From Phytophthora sp. 'mugwort' (lineage: Eukaryota; Oomycota; Peronosporomycetes; Peronosporales; Peronosporaceae), in assembly GCA_033558025.1 (NCBI GenBank), contig JAUCEF010000008.1:1736001-1800000 (forward strand): a DNA stretch of 64,000 bases, in the 5' to 3' direction. Positions 10,897-22,020 of this stretch are shown here, piece by piece (positions within the stretch are counted from its first letter, which is position 1; each line of letters starts with the position of its first letter). The notes beneath the pieces are model-generated. The model saw nothing but the letters and a program-made list of their open reading frames with translations. It was not told the DNA's origin and ran no database searches. The translations under genes and the position numbers were made by a program.

Positions 10897-11610
10897 ATGG
10901 TCCGCTTCATCTCTTCCCTCATGGCCACGTCGTTTGCAATCTGCTCGGCTTCCGCTACGTCTTCGTATGACCAGACGTGGAGCAACCAATTCAAGAGCAA
11001 GCTCGACATCTTACCAAAAGTCAGCGGGCGACTGCTCTGTGAGTTTTTACGAACAGAAAAACTTTGGTGGGTCGAAGTTTTGCGTCAGCAAGCGCGAGAG
11101 CTGCACGAAGGCGAATCCGATCACGTCTCCGGGCACGATCGGGAGCATTAAGTTCGGTTGAGGCTGCACTTGTAGCGATCATTCGTGTGACGGATGTGCC
11201 CTGTGATGAGCACGTCGATATTGTCTCAAAGAGACGTGTCGAACACGGGTTACAACGTGAGCTCAGGCCAGCAGTCTGTCCAAGAAGTCAACGTGGAGGA
11301 AGCTGGACGTGCATGTTTCCTGACATTGGTGACGGCTACGGTGTCTGCTACACGGACGGTACTCCACATGTGGACGTGAACTACTCAAACTCGATCACCG
11401 AGCTGATGTTGTTCAAGTCGGCTACTAAGGACTTCGATGTGATCGTCTTTGAGAACGAGAACTATAACAGCCCGAAATCATCTGTCATTGCTCGAGACGT
11501 CTCGCAGGGAACCGGTGCTTTGTCATATCGTTTTACTGGTTACAGTAAGAACCTCGAGACCAACATGACCAGCACAATCTCGGGAATGAAGAAAAGTCTG
11601 CAGAACAAAG

Positions 11611-11615
11611 TGCGG
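11611..11615 (+). repeat. Target-site duplication, left copy (TGCGG)
   Basis: TGCGG lies directly before the left LTR and is repeated directly after the right LTR at 18375-18379. The copy count and the recovered coding frame both show it was created by the insertion. Confidence 0.85.
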
Positions 11616-11806
11616 TGTCGCGGATTGGCTATAAAAGTAGCCACTAGGATGTGGATCTAGAGGAATATAGATTAGTATAGTGAAACTAAGATAAAGCAGA
11701 CGTACGACGGTTGAGGGGGCCACGTGGCCTCCATCCGCCCGAACTGCGGGGGACGGCTCACTCTGATTCTAGTCGCCCTCCCCCAACTCACACGCTTTAA
11801 GATATA
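11616..11806 (+). repeat. Left LTR of the chromovirus
   Basis: 191 bp, begins TGTCGCGG and ends AAGATATA. It contains CTATAAAAG at 11629, a good TATA box, and the 12-bp palindrome GGCCACGTGGCC with a CACGTG core near 11720. The right LTR is the matching copy. The 3' end does not carry the usual CA. Confidence 0.85.
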
Positions 11807-11807
11807 C

Positions 11808-11825
11808 TGGTAGCACTTGTTGGTC
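11808..11825 (+). other. Primer-binding site of the chromovirus
   Basis: TGGTAGCACTTGTTGGTC starts one base after the LTR. TGG is the complement of a tRNA CCA end. The first 13 bases recur at 60017-60033 (minus strand) next to another LTR in this window, which supports its role as a primer site. I cannot name the tRNA. Confidence 0.6.
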
Positions 11826-11849
11826 CCGGCAACCTGACCGAAAGAGCCC

Positions 11850-12637
11850 ATGCCGACCATCGCCAGCTACAAGCCGAAATTGACCGGCTCAACCAAGCGA
11901 TGGCTAATCGCACGCGAGTGCCCCACCAATCTGCCAAAGTTCACTGACAAGCGCGGGGAGGACGTCCGTGAATGGCTGTTCCAGATCGAGAACTCGTGTC
12001 GCGTCAACGATATCCTGATCAAAGACACGAGCACACGACTGCCGGGAATCGCCGGGTCAGCAATGGAAAAGCCGGCCTCGGGGTGGTTCTGCACTGGTCT
12101 TCGACGACGAGAAGCGAGGAGCACACGTGGGGGATTTTCCGTGAGTATGTGCTCCAACACTTTGAAGCGTCGAACTTCCAGGCCGTCCTGCGCGAGAAAC
12201 TCCAGCGACTCAAACAGACAGCGGGCATTGAGATGTACAGCGGCGACTACTCAGCTCTCATCTTCCGCGTGGAAGGCATGAGCATATTCGACCAGGGTTG
12301 TGCTATGCGAACGGTCTCCAGCCTCGCACGCGCAGCATGTCAGGCTCGAGAACCTCGAGGCGGTGAGTGAAGCTAGGATTTAGCCGTCAAGTACGAAGTG
12401 ACTCACTTCGTCGAAGAGGTGAAAGAGCGTCGTTCGGACAGAGATAAAAGATCGTCGTCGGCTGGCCAATCCCAAGACAATGGCAAACCCTTCAAGGGGA
12501 TGTCGTTTCGCGGGAAGGGTCGCTTCAAGCCGAAGTCGGACACCAAGCGCGCCGAAGATCGTACCTGTTTCTTTTGCAAGAAGCCAAGTCACATCAGGGC
12601 TAACTGCTTTGCGTGGAAGAAGGAACAAGCCAAGTAG
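11850..12637 (+). pseudogene. gag: Chromovirus gag with CCHC zinc knuckle
   Basis: Starts MPTIASYKPKLTGS at 11850. A capsid-like segment follows (FREYVLQHFEASNFQAVLRE) in another frame. The C-terminus carries the nucleocapsid knuckle CFFCKKPSHIRANC (C-x2-C-x4-H-x4-C) near 12570, in a Lys/Arg-rich context. At least two frame changes between 12060 and 12390, so no Gag can be made. Role in the family: particle assembly and RNA packaging. Confidence 0.8.
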
Positions 12638-12829
12638 GGAAACGAGCAACCACGTCAGTGAATGAGGATCCTGACGTGGCCGACAGTGTAACCAGAACGA
12701 CTAAATTGACAATATCAGCCTCAACGTTCTGAATGAAAACCCTCTTGTATACAAGTCCGGCCGCTGTTCTCCGTTTCTGGTGAGATACACACGGCTGATA
12801 AGGCCATATCGACTCGAAATTTGTTGCAG

Positions 12830-15800
12830 GACTGCGGGGCGACCACGATTATGTGTCAAACCACTGGGTCGCGGAGCATCAGCTTCGGACAACAAAGTTC
12901 AGTGACAAGAACATCCATGTTAAGCTCGGCGACAACCAAATCGTGGAAGCGGAACTGGAAGTTCTGCCTCTCGAGATCCAAGTGTCGGGACTAGACGAGG
13001 ATACAAGTGTGTTGTCGTAGTCTACGCGATCCCCGACGAATTTGACTGCATCCTTGGAATTCCATTCTTCGAGGATGCAGCCCCAAATCGACTGGAGAAG
13101 TCGACGTATTCAAGGAACAGGAGTGAAGAATCTGCACTGGGAGCGGTCAGGTGCCACCTGCGGACCGATCGAGGAAGGCGGACGGGTGATTGCCTCCGGG
13201 ATTCGGAGGTCTGTCGAGGCAAAATGCCTGTCGGCGAAAAGACCGATTCCTGTCGAGGCGCCGCGCTGGAAATGGATGTGAAGTCTGTAGATGGCCCGGA
13301 TCGCGACGCAGTGCAGAAGAACCCCCAAGTGTTGTCCGCGGACAGCAAGAAGACGCGTCAACCGGCAAGGTTCGGTAGAAGAGCGCGACGTGGAGTCGCT
13401 AAAACGCGAGGGTACTGCAGGAGAGACTCATAGGAGCAGCGGTGCCAAGGGGAAAGACACCTTCGTGGAGAAGATGCTCACAATTGGCGTGGTAGATGAG
13501 ACTGGTGTGGAGACCAAGTGCATCACGCGAAAGAGATTGCGAAAATTCCTGAGAATCAAGACCAAGTCGATAAATGAACCGGATTTCATGATGGTCCTGT
13601 CGAACGAGACAATCAAGCAAGTTGCTTGATCACTGCATCGGCAAGATCAAACCGACAACGCCGGAAGTGCGAAGGCACAACGATATCTGGAGACGGACTG
13701 GGATAGCTTCCAAGACAATCCAGCTTTCGAGCTACTCGTGGAGTTCAAAGACAGTGTGTTTCGTCCGGAACTTCCAGAAGGCTTGCCCGAGAAACGCGAC
13801 ATCGAGCATCGAATCGACGTGAAAGATTCGAACCTTGCAATGTATCGGCTGCAGTGGAGACAATCACCGGAGCAACAGCGCGAAATCGTACGCTGGGTTG
13901 AAGACATGGTGAGGGAAAAGCTCATCCGTCCAAGCATCAGTCCATATGCTGCACCAATGTTCTGCGTCCGCAAGCCAGTTGAATGGAGGATTGTTCACGA
14001 TTACCGATACTTGAATTCGAACACTGTGCGCCAGAGTATTCCAATGACAAGGAAGGCAGACATCTTGGACGCCATGTCGGGTGCACACTGGTTTTCGACA
14101 ATGGATCTGATGTCCGCGTACTACCAAGTTCGCATGCGCGAAGAAGACATCAAGTTCACGGCGTTCCAGGCACCCAATGGGCTCTGGGAGTACCTGGTAC
14201 TACCCATGGGAGTCCGTAATGCACCTGCGACAATGCATCGGTTGACATCGAAGCTGTTTCGTGGTTTGGAAACACGAAGTCTTTCTATGGCGACATCTAC
14301 ATCTTCACGAAGTCCCATGGCATTGACGAACACCTCGAAGCGTTGCGGAAGACATTGGACATCTTGCGCGACAACAAGCTTTACGTGAAACTCGCCAAGT
14401 GTGGCTTCTGCGCTGACGAGATCCCGCGCTTAGGTGACTTCGTTGGGCGAGATGGAGTACGGATGGATCCCGATAAGGTCCAGGCAATCAAGGACTGGCC
14501 CATATTACGAACGCAAGAGGAGCTTCACAGCTTCCTTGGCTTGACTGGCTTCGTTCAACGTTTTTGCCCGGAGTACGCTTTACTAACTGCAACCATGTTC
14601 GCTCTCCTGAAGAAGCAGAACAAGTGCAACGCGAAAATTTACTTCAACGACGAGCAGTTGAAGAACTTCAAAGAGTTGAAGCGGCTGTTGTGCAACCCAC
14701 CGGTACTGTACCTCCCAGACTTCAACCAGCCTATGCATCTCCGGACGGATGCGAGCAAGTTCACTGTGGGTTGAGTACTCTTCCAGGTTGTCGATGGTGC
14801 TGAGTATCCTATTGCGTACACCAGTAGGAAGATGAAGTCAGCGGAGCTCAACTACCCAACCCAGCAGCAGGAATTCTAGCGATCGGTCACGCTCTGGCTG
14901 CGTTCAGGATCTACTGCTTAGACAAACCTCCAATTGTCGAGACAGATCACAAGAGTCTTGAAAGCCTGTTCAAGCAGAAGATGGCCAATCGACGACTAGC
15001 GCGCTGGTACGACATCCTCGCGGAGTACCAGTCCACCTTCTCTTATCTGCCCAGAGCGAAGAACGGCATCGCGGATGCACTGAGTCGAAGGTCCGACTTG
15101 CAACCGAAGACGAAGTTTTTCCATGACTTGAGCGTAACAAGTTTCGACGATACCTCTTTCAGCTTGGCGATCAGCGAAGTGACTACCAACTCCGAATTGA
15201 TCTCCAGCATCAAGAAGGTGTACAAGAAGGACCGTAAGATCCAAACAATCTTCTCAGCGATCAAGCGTCGTACAGCTGGATCAAACCGAAGCGCGTACAG
15301 CAACACCGCAATTAGTATCGCTGTTATTCTGAAGCGGTGGGCCAGTTGTGGTATCAAACACCGGCCGATAACGTGCCTCGCATTGTCGTGCCCAACGATC
15401 TGAAGTTGCGGCAGACGATCATCAGCGAATGCCAGGACACTCACTACGGCGTTCACCGCGGTGCTGAACGGACGTACTTGGCATTTGCACGTCATTGGTA
15501 CTGGTTTAAGATGCTCAAGTCCATCCAGAGATTCATTGCTGACTGTGAGCCTTGTCGAAGAACAAGCCACGGTTGACGAAACCCCCAGGACTGCCCGAAC
15601 CACTGAGCATTCCGGATGAGCGATGGCGATCCATCTCCATGGACTTCATCACGGAACTACCCCGAACGAAGAGAGACGTTGATTCCATCTGGGTCGTCGT
15701 TGATCGGTTGACCAAGCGTTGCCACTTCGTACCTATGTCCAAGACGGTGACAGGTGAAGGTGTTGCTCGACGCTTCATCGATAACATCTGGAAGCTGCAC

Positions 15801-16719
15801 GGCATGTTATCCAACATCGTGTCCGATCGCGATAGGAAGTTTGTGTCCAACTTCTACCAGCACGTCTTCAAGTCCATCGGAATGAAGCTGAGCATGACCG
15901 TAGCGAACAGAGCGCAAGGCGATGGACAAAAAAAAACTGAGCGAATGAACCGTACGATGGAGGCGTATCTCCGCTGCTTCGTTGGTCCGCTGCAGGATGA
16001 CTGGGACGTTCACTTGGATAACGCTGAGTTTGCCATTAACTCGGCGGTTAACTCCAGCACACAACTTGCGCCGTTCGAAGCGGATCTGGGTTACATTCCG
16101 TTGAACCCACTTCAACTCACGGCGGAGCAACTGGTACGGATACCCACGAGCCGGCACAGCGCCGAGTTTCACGAACGTCAAGCGGCAATTCGGCAACGCT
16201 GCCGCGAAGCGCTAGCTGAAGCCCAAGAGCGAATGCGCGATGCTTACGACCAGAACCGTGATGAGCAAGTCTTCGAAGTTGGGGACCAAGCGTACTTAAG
16301 CACGAAGCACCTCGACCCAAAGCACTCTGGCCTACCAAATCCACGTAGTTTGGACCAAATTGGATTGGACCGTACACGGTGGTGCGGAAGGTGCACAACC
16401 ATGCCTACGAGCTCAACATCCAGGCCGGAAACAAGCTCCATCCAGTCTTCAATACCGAATCATTGAAGCCGTACAAGGAGTCAACTCGATTATCTCGACC
16501 TGGTGACGTGATTCTCGCAGACGGCAGTGTCGGTCAGATTGTCAAGCATCTTTTAGGATAGCGTCGTCACAAACGACGTACGCAATTCCTTGTGGAGTGG
16601 GTGAGAGAGGAGAATCCAACTTGGGAACCAGTGGAGAATCTCACGCAAATTCCAGACCTCATTGCGGACTTTGAGGCAACCGGAGAACGAAACGACGAAG
16701 AAGATAAACAGTTCTGAGG
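12830..16719 (+). pseudogene. pol: Chromovirus pol: protease, reverse transcriptase, RNase H, integrase, chromodomain
   Basis: Order seen: aspartic protease remnant (DCGATT near 12832, FDCILGIPFFED near 13045); reverse transcriptase from ~13740 (KLIRPSISPYAAPMFCVRK, WFSTMDLMSAYYQVRM); RNase H (YTSRKMKSAELNYPTQQQEF, ETDHKSLESL) at 14810-15000; integrase with its HHCC finger near 15440-15560 and DDE core (SMDFITELP; VSDRDRKF; ERMNRTMEAY) at 15640-15960; chromodomain (QFLVEWVREENPTWEP) at 16580-16630. The metal-binding box, which should read YxDD, is FYGDIYIFTK, one Asp short. Several frame changes (near 14260, 14775, 15400, 15570, 16340, 16560). The chromodomain marks it as a chromovirus; such tails steer integration to marked chromatin. 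Confidence 0.88.
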
Positions 16720-16759
16720 CGGGCTCAAAGGCCAAATGTATCCCGATTTGCAACCCGTA

Positions 16760-18000
16760 CTATTGTTGCTCCTTCTTCAAACGCTTCTCCCGCTTGCGCT
16801 GAGTCTTCGACTTGCGCTTCCTGTGGCGACACTGGTACCCCGGCTGCAGCTCGACGCGGCAGATCCACTTCACGTGATTGATCCATGCCTGATAGCGGAG
16901 AGGCATAACAACCATCGGCGGATCGTTCTTGGTGTCGTAGTCATCGAGCGAGATGAGTTGCTTGCCAGTACCATGCGAGATCACGACGAAACAGTGCCCA
17001 GGTCCATCTTCGCCAGCATTCACGATGTAAGCACCAGCTTCAAGCGTCTTGCAAAAATCATGGAGAGTATCGATCTTGGCAGTGGAGCTCGAGAGAAGAT
17101 TAACCATCAAGCGGTTGTAGCTCAAAGGCACGCTTTGACGCTGCAGCAACTTGAAGAACTCCGCAGCATCGTCGCGCGGTCACGCCGTACTGAATCTCAG
17201 GAGGTCGCGTGTCTTCGAATGTGTCCCACATGTCCATCGTGACTAGTTTCGGCTGACCAAAGTAATACAGCACCGACCGGAGAGCGTCCATGAAACAAGT
17301 CCCAGCCTCCGACGCAACATCGCGCTCCTTACCCCATCTGGTAATGGGCTCCGAGGTGTCGGCAGCCTTCCAAACAAGCACGCGTTCCATCATGGGCCGA
17401 GTCGTCGCATTGTCCAGCTGCTCTTCCCTGACCCAGCTCAGCTGCAAGGAAGTACCCTTCCAGTGGCCAAATAACACCGATGCGGCGACTCACCATGGAC
17501 GTCCAGCAAGCGCACTATACCAGCTTCAGCACTGTAATCCCACGGAGCCGTTGGATCGTAGTAAAGTGGTTCACGTGGTTCGTCGACGGGTGACGGACTG
17601 GTGGCGCAGGCAGCGTCGGGTGCCAGTGAGAAGTTTCATCACCGCCTCGCAAGCGAGGGCGCTGTGGACGAGACGGAACATCTTCGTCCTCACTGTCGTC
17701 GGTAAGGCCCGTACCGACCGCTGGGGTATTCACACCTGATTCTGCACCTAATTCTGGGTCTGATTCTGATTCTACATCGGAGTCCTCAACGAGGAATTCA
17801 TGTATCTGCTCCTCGAGCGACTTCGCAGGGACTACAGGGCTCACAGGCGAGCTACCGGTCGAGTCGTTCGACGCCGATGAGCTAGACGAGACTATGGGTG
17901 GACCTGTACGCGCGCGGGGCGCAGGAAGCGTCGACGAAGGCACGCTGGACGGTTGAGAAGGCGCAGGGGCCCCAGTGGCTGCGTTGCGGGGCGAAGACAT
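16760..18000 (-). pseudogene. Antisense accessory gene of the chromovirus, possible cysteine-peptidase-like fold
   Basis: Runs against the element, ending 41 bp after the pol stop and starting ~200 bp before the right LTR. From the ATG at 18000: a Ser/Pro-rich N-terminus (MSSPRNAATGAPAP), an acidic stretch (VEDSDVESESDPELG), then a globular part in two further frames. That part has a Cys at the start of a helix (AGTCFMDALRSVLYYFG, Cys at 17297), then GHCFVVISHG with its His at 16996, then ISLDDYD, and a very basic tail (HRKRKSKTQRKREK). The Cys, His, Asp order and spacing resemble papain-like or C39/OTU-type peptidases. That is inference from pattern; I do not recognise the family. Frame changes near 17500 and 17150 show it is broken here. 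Confidence 0.5.
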
Positions 18001-18196
18001 CCTATCGAGAGACAGCACAGGGAGAAGCACTTTCACCAACACAAGACTTATCCAAGCCCCCAAGAATCTGGCCACCAAAAGGCAGCAAGAGGCAAAAGGG
18101 TCGGACGAATCAAGGCAGCAACGGCACAATTCAGAGCGAGTTCTTTCGGGAATGTTGACTCGCTAAAGGGACGCGATTTGCCAGCTGGAGGGTGCG

Positions 18197-18374
18197 TGTA
18201 TGCGGATTAGCTATAAAAGTAGCCACTGGGATGTGGATCTAGAGGAATATAGAATTAGTATAGTGAAACTAATAGCGGTTGAGGGGGCCACGTAGCCTCC
18301 ATCCGCCCGAACTGCGGGGGACGGCTCACTCTGATTCTAGCCTCCCTCCCCCAACTCACACGATTTAAGATATA
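18197..18374 (+). repeat. Right LTR of the chromovirus
   Basis: 178 bp, matching the left LTR with a few substitutions and one gap. Carries the same CTATAAAAG box at 18211 and the same AAGATATA end, followed at once by TGCGG. Confidence 0.85.
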
Positions 18375-18379
18375 TGCGG
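18375..18379 (+). repeat. Target-site duplication, right copy (TGCGG)
   Basis: Identical to 11611-11615. Removing one copy and the element joins the two halves of the host gene in frame. Confidence 0.85.
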
Positions 18380-18651
18380 TCTGTCAAGTTCGTATTTCCC
18401 GAAAATGACGCCACTCAAGGAGATCTCACCCCCGGAACTGTTTCTCCTGCTTCGTACTCCGTTTAAGTGCGTCCGATAGGACATGTTACTCTTATGTCCA
18501 TCATATCGACTGAAAAGACTCTGTACCCAACTCTTGCATATGGATCCAGAACATACTGCTCCACACGAGCTAACAATGTCGTCTATTACTTACTGCAAAG
18601 CAGACGCTCGTCAAACTCCATCGCTGGCCTAGTTAAATACTCGACACGAGT

Positions 18652-19483
18652 CTATTCAATGCCGTATTTGCGCTGCACACTGTCTTTTGGATGTTCAGTC
18701 ACAATCTCCGAGCGCTGCTTGCTCCAGACCAACCGCGGCGGGATCCCCGTGCTGTCAAAACAAATTGCGCGTTGGGCACACGACTCGCCAGTCGACCGAA
18801 ATTGCGCGTGATCAACGACGACGCCATGTCGATAACAGACCGAGGACGTCCTGCCCATAGCCACTGCTGCGTTTGTCCACCCGCTTATAAGCCTCTATTA
18901 TCGGAATGTCGAGACATATGACGTCATCAAAGCCCGCGGCCTTGACTTGATCAAATGTGCGGGCGTAGCTCGTGAAGCTCTTGCCGCTGCCGTGGAGAAT
19001 AACATTCTTGCGCGACATGATTGCACTGTGCAGATTCTTCTTAAGAATAAAGCGCGCCTCGTCTCGACAAAGCTGGTAGCGTGTCTGTGGTCCTGGCAAG
19101 AGCTTGACGTGACATGAGGCTTCAAGCCCACGTCAGCAGCTTCCCGGTCTGTCGCGCGGCGGCTTTCCGGTTCATTGCCCAGTCCCACGTTCAGCATTGC
19201 GTGGTAAAACTCGGGAAGAAGCGCGATTACATCGTCGACATCAAAGTTGACAAAATCTTGCAGCGTAAGCTGCCCCATGAGATCGAGATGACTCAACATT
19301 GTCGATTTGACAGAGCCGGGAATGTCCAGTAAAAGTACAAACTTGGGAATGGTCAAGTCTTGGGGCGCAGACGAGTACAATTGCTGCGTGATGCGAGCAT
19401 GCAATCGCAACCGTTTCGGTGAGAAGTACCCCTGATCGTTCGTGTATAGCTGGAATGTGGACGTTGGTGGCAAACGGGGTCAT
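18652..19483 (-). pseudogene. Zeta-toxin-like P-loop kinase relic
   Basis: Minus-strand pieces in order: a P-loop-like segment FVLLLDIPGSVKST preceded by a strand, VNFDVDDVIALLPEFYHAM (the zeta VDxDDI...P region), a helix with DEARFILKKNLHSAI, then NVILHGSGKS, and AGFDDVICLDIPIIEAYKRV. That order fits the zeta-toxin/kinase family, which in bacteria phosphorylates UDP-N-acetylglucosamine; many eukaryotes and oomycetes carry domain relatives of unknown role. The Gly before the P-loop Lys is Val. Frame changes near 19130 and 18870 separate the parts, so it is not functional as read. Its start is uncertain because no ATG is in frame with the first part. Confidence 0.55.
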
Positions 19484-19732
19484 GACATCGGCATCAGTAG
19501 TAAGATACCGGTTGAAACTCACAGACAGAACGATGAACTACACAGCAAATCCGGACACTCGCACAGCTGAAAAAGAAACTGCACAGATCATCGTGTCAAA
19601 CGGTGTAAATGCACAGCTCTGAGGAAGAAAGCACAGATAGATATTCCTAGATTAGTGTAGACGACACAAAACCGTCTCTAATATGCACACCAACCAGTCG
19701 TTCATTCTCAAGTCTACGCCTGGAGACAGCTA
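19484..19732. other. Spacer left of the MULE, with GCACAG motif repeats
   Basis: GCACAG occurs four times between 19560 and 19640 at irregular spacing. No coding frame. It may belong to the MULE end but no inverted partner was found. Confidence 0.3.
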
Positions 19733-19742
19733 GTCACACCTG

Positions 19743-19799
19743 AACGCGCGGTGACGTCTGGAGACGCGGTGACAAATGGATACGCGGTGACACTGAAGG
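19743..19799. repeat. Left subterminal array, three GCGGTGAC units
   Basis: Three units of ~18 bp: ACGCGCGGTGACGTCTGG, AGACGCGGTGACAAATGG, ATACGCGGTGACACTGAAGG. The core GCGGTGAC is constant, the flanks vary. Confidence 0.75.
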
Positions 19800-19859
19800 G
19801 TTAGCATTCGCCGTGTGTGTACTCACGGGAGCTGATCAGTACCCTTACAACGGCTTCTG

Positions 19860-21830
19860 CGCTGACAGAATTTCAAAGATCTCGAATTGTGTTGTTCCCA
19901 TGTTGCTCACATCGACCCAGTTCGCCAATGCCGCATTTGTGATGGCGAGGTGCACGTGATGTCGGCGAGTCGTTTGCGCTGCGTGAGTGTAACGTGCAAG
20001 CTGTACGGGCCCTGTAAGGTTATCTGGAAGGTGTGGGCATGTGAGGCGTCCAGTCGGTGGCAAGTCTACCATAATCGACTTGATCACACGCGTCCTGTAG
20101 ACGTCGAATATGCCGCGGAAAACACAAGATTGCCATTACCGATGCAATGAAGGCATTTATCCTGCAGCAAGATGAGTATGCTGTTCCCCCACAATTGATT
20201 TTGAGCAATATGCGGTGTGTTCAGACATCATTACCCTGACACGTGGCTACCCAACGCTTGATCAGGTATCGAATTGCACGAAGTATTTGCGTCGGCTGCA
20301 AGGAACGAATAATTCAGTGAAAGGGGTCAAAACCTGTGCGGCAGTACACATACAATCCAGACCAAGACTACAACAAGCCGTTTCTCTTTGGCCTTCGCGA
20401 AGATGAGCATGGATATCCCTACATCGGCAAAGGAACTGACCAAGACGCTTTTGTGGTCGGTGTTACTAGCCAAGGTTTGATTGATGCCTATGCATCCCTA
20501 AATCGATACACAATGTTCCATGCTAATGCTACGCTCAAGTTGAGTGATCTGGGCTATCCTGTCATTGCTTGAGGATTTTCGGATTCGACCCGAGTGTATC
20601 AACTAGCGGCCATCTCTGTGGTCAATAGGCGAACAGCCAATGAATACGCGATGTGGTTGAGCTCTCTTGTCCGGATTTTTCAACGGGTTCGACCCTTGTT
20701 CTCTCTACATGTCGACGCGGTGATGGGAGATGCCGAAGATGCCCAATTCAATGGCTTTTATCAGGTCTCCGAGTTTTCGTCTTCGACCTATCTGATGTGC
20801 CTTTTTCATGTTCTTTACAACGAGAGAAAGCGGGCCAAGCATATGATGCCTGCAACGAGAAAAGCGGTAATGGATGGCATAGCACGTATTCATTACACCG
20901 ACAACATGAATTCATACTACACGGAGAAGGAATTGGTTTTGGAGACATGGCGTGGCATTTCGAAGTTGAACACTTTCGTCAAGTACTTCTCGATCGCAAT
21001 GGTTAGATAGTATTGGCGATGGCAGGTATTTCACACACCCACTAGTTTTGCGACTACCAACAATCCGTGCGAGACTTTTAACGCTCTGATGAAGAAGTAC
21101 ACAGGAAGACGTAGGTTTCACATTCAAAGAATTCTCACTGTGACGATGACGATAATCAAAGATGCTCCAAAAACGAAAACCCGCAAGCGACAACGAAATT
21201 CAAGCAGCCTCCACCGCAACGAGCCGTGCCGCCGCTGCTATGATCAAGACAGGGAAAGTGGTGGCTTTTGCCAAGTAACGGGGCCCTTTGCTGTGTGAAA
21301 CAGTTGTCCAAGGATGAAGTACCCGAGACGCAAGAACTCGAAGAAGTATGCCACTTGCTGGATAGTCCATTTTGCGCCTCCTCTGAAAACGACTTGGACC
21401 CTGCTGACAGCGAGCTCCTGCTGGGACCTGCTCTCCAAATACGTGAGCAACGGGCGCGTGCAGCGCAGCTTTACAAGAACCTGGTGTCCTGGTCGCTCTG
21501 GTACGCGCACCACTCTAGTATGCCAGAAGGGCGCTGGATCGTTGATGTTAAAAAGTGTCTGCGGTCGCAAATACTACAGTAAGTTCAAGAGCTGCTGTCA
21601 TATTATTGTTAGTCGAAAGGCAAGCAAGCTGCATCGGCCAGGCGTAGAAGATCATACGGAAAAGCTGTACAACCGTCAGATTCGCAAGAAACACTTGAGC
21701 AACACGGCGAACAGCAGTGCAGTTGCAGTTGCAGGACAATCACTTCCTTTGACGGCAGTGCGAGACGGCCGGCCTCTGCTGGCTTCGCGTGCACTAGATG
21801 TTCAATTCATATTATGTCCTGAGACCTAAT
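19860..21830 (+). pseudogene. MULE transposase (FLYWCH-like finger, DDE core, SWIM finger)
   Basis: A Cys/His finger comes first (CRICDGEVHVM ... WKVWACEASSRWQVYHNRLDH, ~19945-20080), like FLYWCH. The MULE core is at 20336-21020: FLFGLREDEHGYPYIGKGTD, then FHANATLKLSDLGYPVIA, then VVNRRTANEYAMWLSSL, then AVMGDAEDAQFNGF, and CETFNALMKKYT. A SWIM-type finger follows near 21540-21600 (CGRKYYSKFKSCCHII). The first catalytic Asp (usual DATFKL) is Asn here; the second Asp and the Glu are kept. In-frame stops TGA at 20570 and TAG at 21008, plus frame changes, show decay. Confidence 0.8.
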
Positions 21831-22020
21831 ATATTCAACGAACATGATTTTCCTTTCCTAAATTGCATCACATACGCTTCCTCAGTTGCCAACACTTCTC
21901 GCTGAATCACCGCCTCTCAAGGTGTCACCGTTGCCCTCTCTAATACAGCCTCTCACTTCGTGGTATGTAACTGCTATTTCAATTGTCACCGCGTCCTCAG
22001 TTGTCATCGTTTCCACACGA

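Larger units (their letters stand above)
11616..18374 (+). mobile_element. Ty3/gypsy chromovirus, complete but decayed
   Basis: 6.76 kb: left LTR 11616-11806, primer site at 11808, gag, protease, reverse transcriptase, RNase H, integrase, chromodomain, a minus-strand extra gene, right LTR 18197-18374, all flanked by TGCGG. The LTRs differ by several substitutions and a ~13-bp gap (left AGATAAAGCAGACG near 11688 is absent on the right), so the insertion is old. All major genes are broken. It sits inside the secreted-protein gene on the same strand. Confidence 0.9.
10897..18466 (+). pseudogene. Secreted protein with beta/gamma-crystallin-like motifs, split by a retrotransposon
   Basis: The left part is 10897..11615 and the right part 18380..18466; between them sits the chromovirus. 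The N-terminus MVRFISSLMATSFAICSASA is a typical signal peptide. Downstream are two Greek-key-like motifs, FYEQKNFGGSKFC and VFENENYNSPKSS, spaced as in two-motif beta/gamma-crystallin domains, in a Cys-rich protein. The left part ends ...SLQNKVR exactly at the insertion point; right of the element the same frame continues SVKFVFPENDATQGDL... for 28 codons to a TAA at 18464. Besides the insertion, the left part has frame changes near 11020 and 11160-11280, so it is already decayed. I infer the fold from spacing alone; the family may be an oomycete-specific secreted group. Confidence 0.65.

Noticed and set aside
11808..11830. The TGGTCCCGG string at 11821 as the primer site instead of TGGTAGCACTTGT
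   Set aside because: It lies 14 bases from the LTR end, whereas TGGTAGCACTTGT is one base away and recurs next to another LTR.
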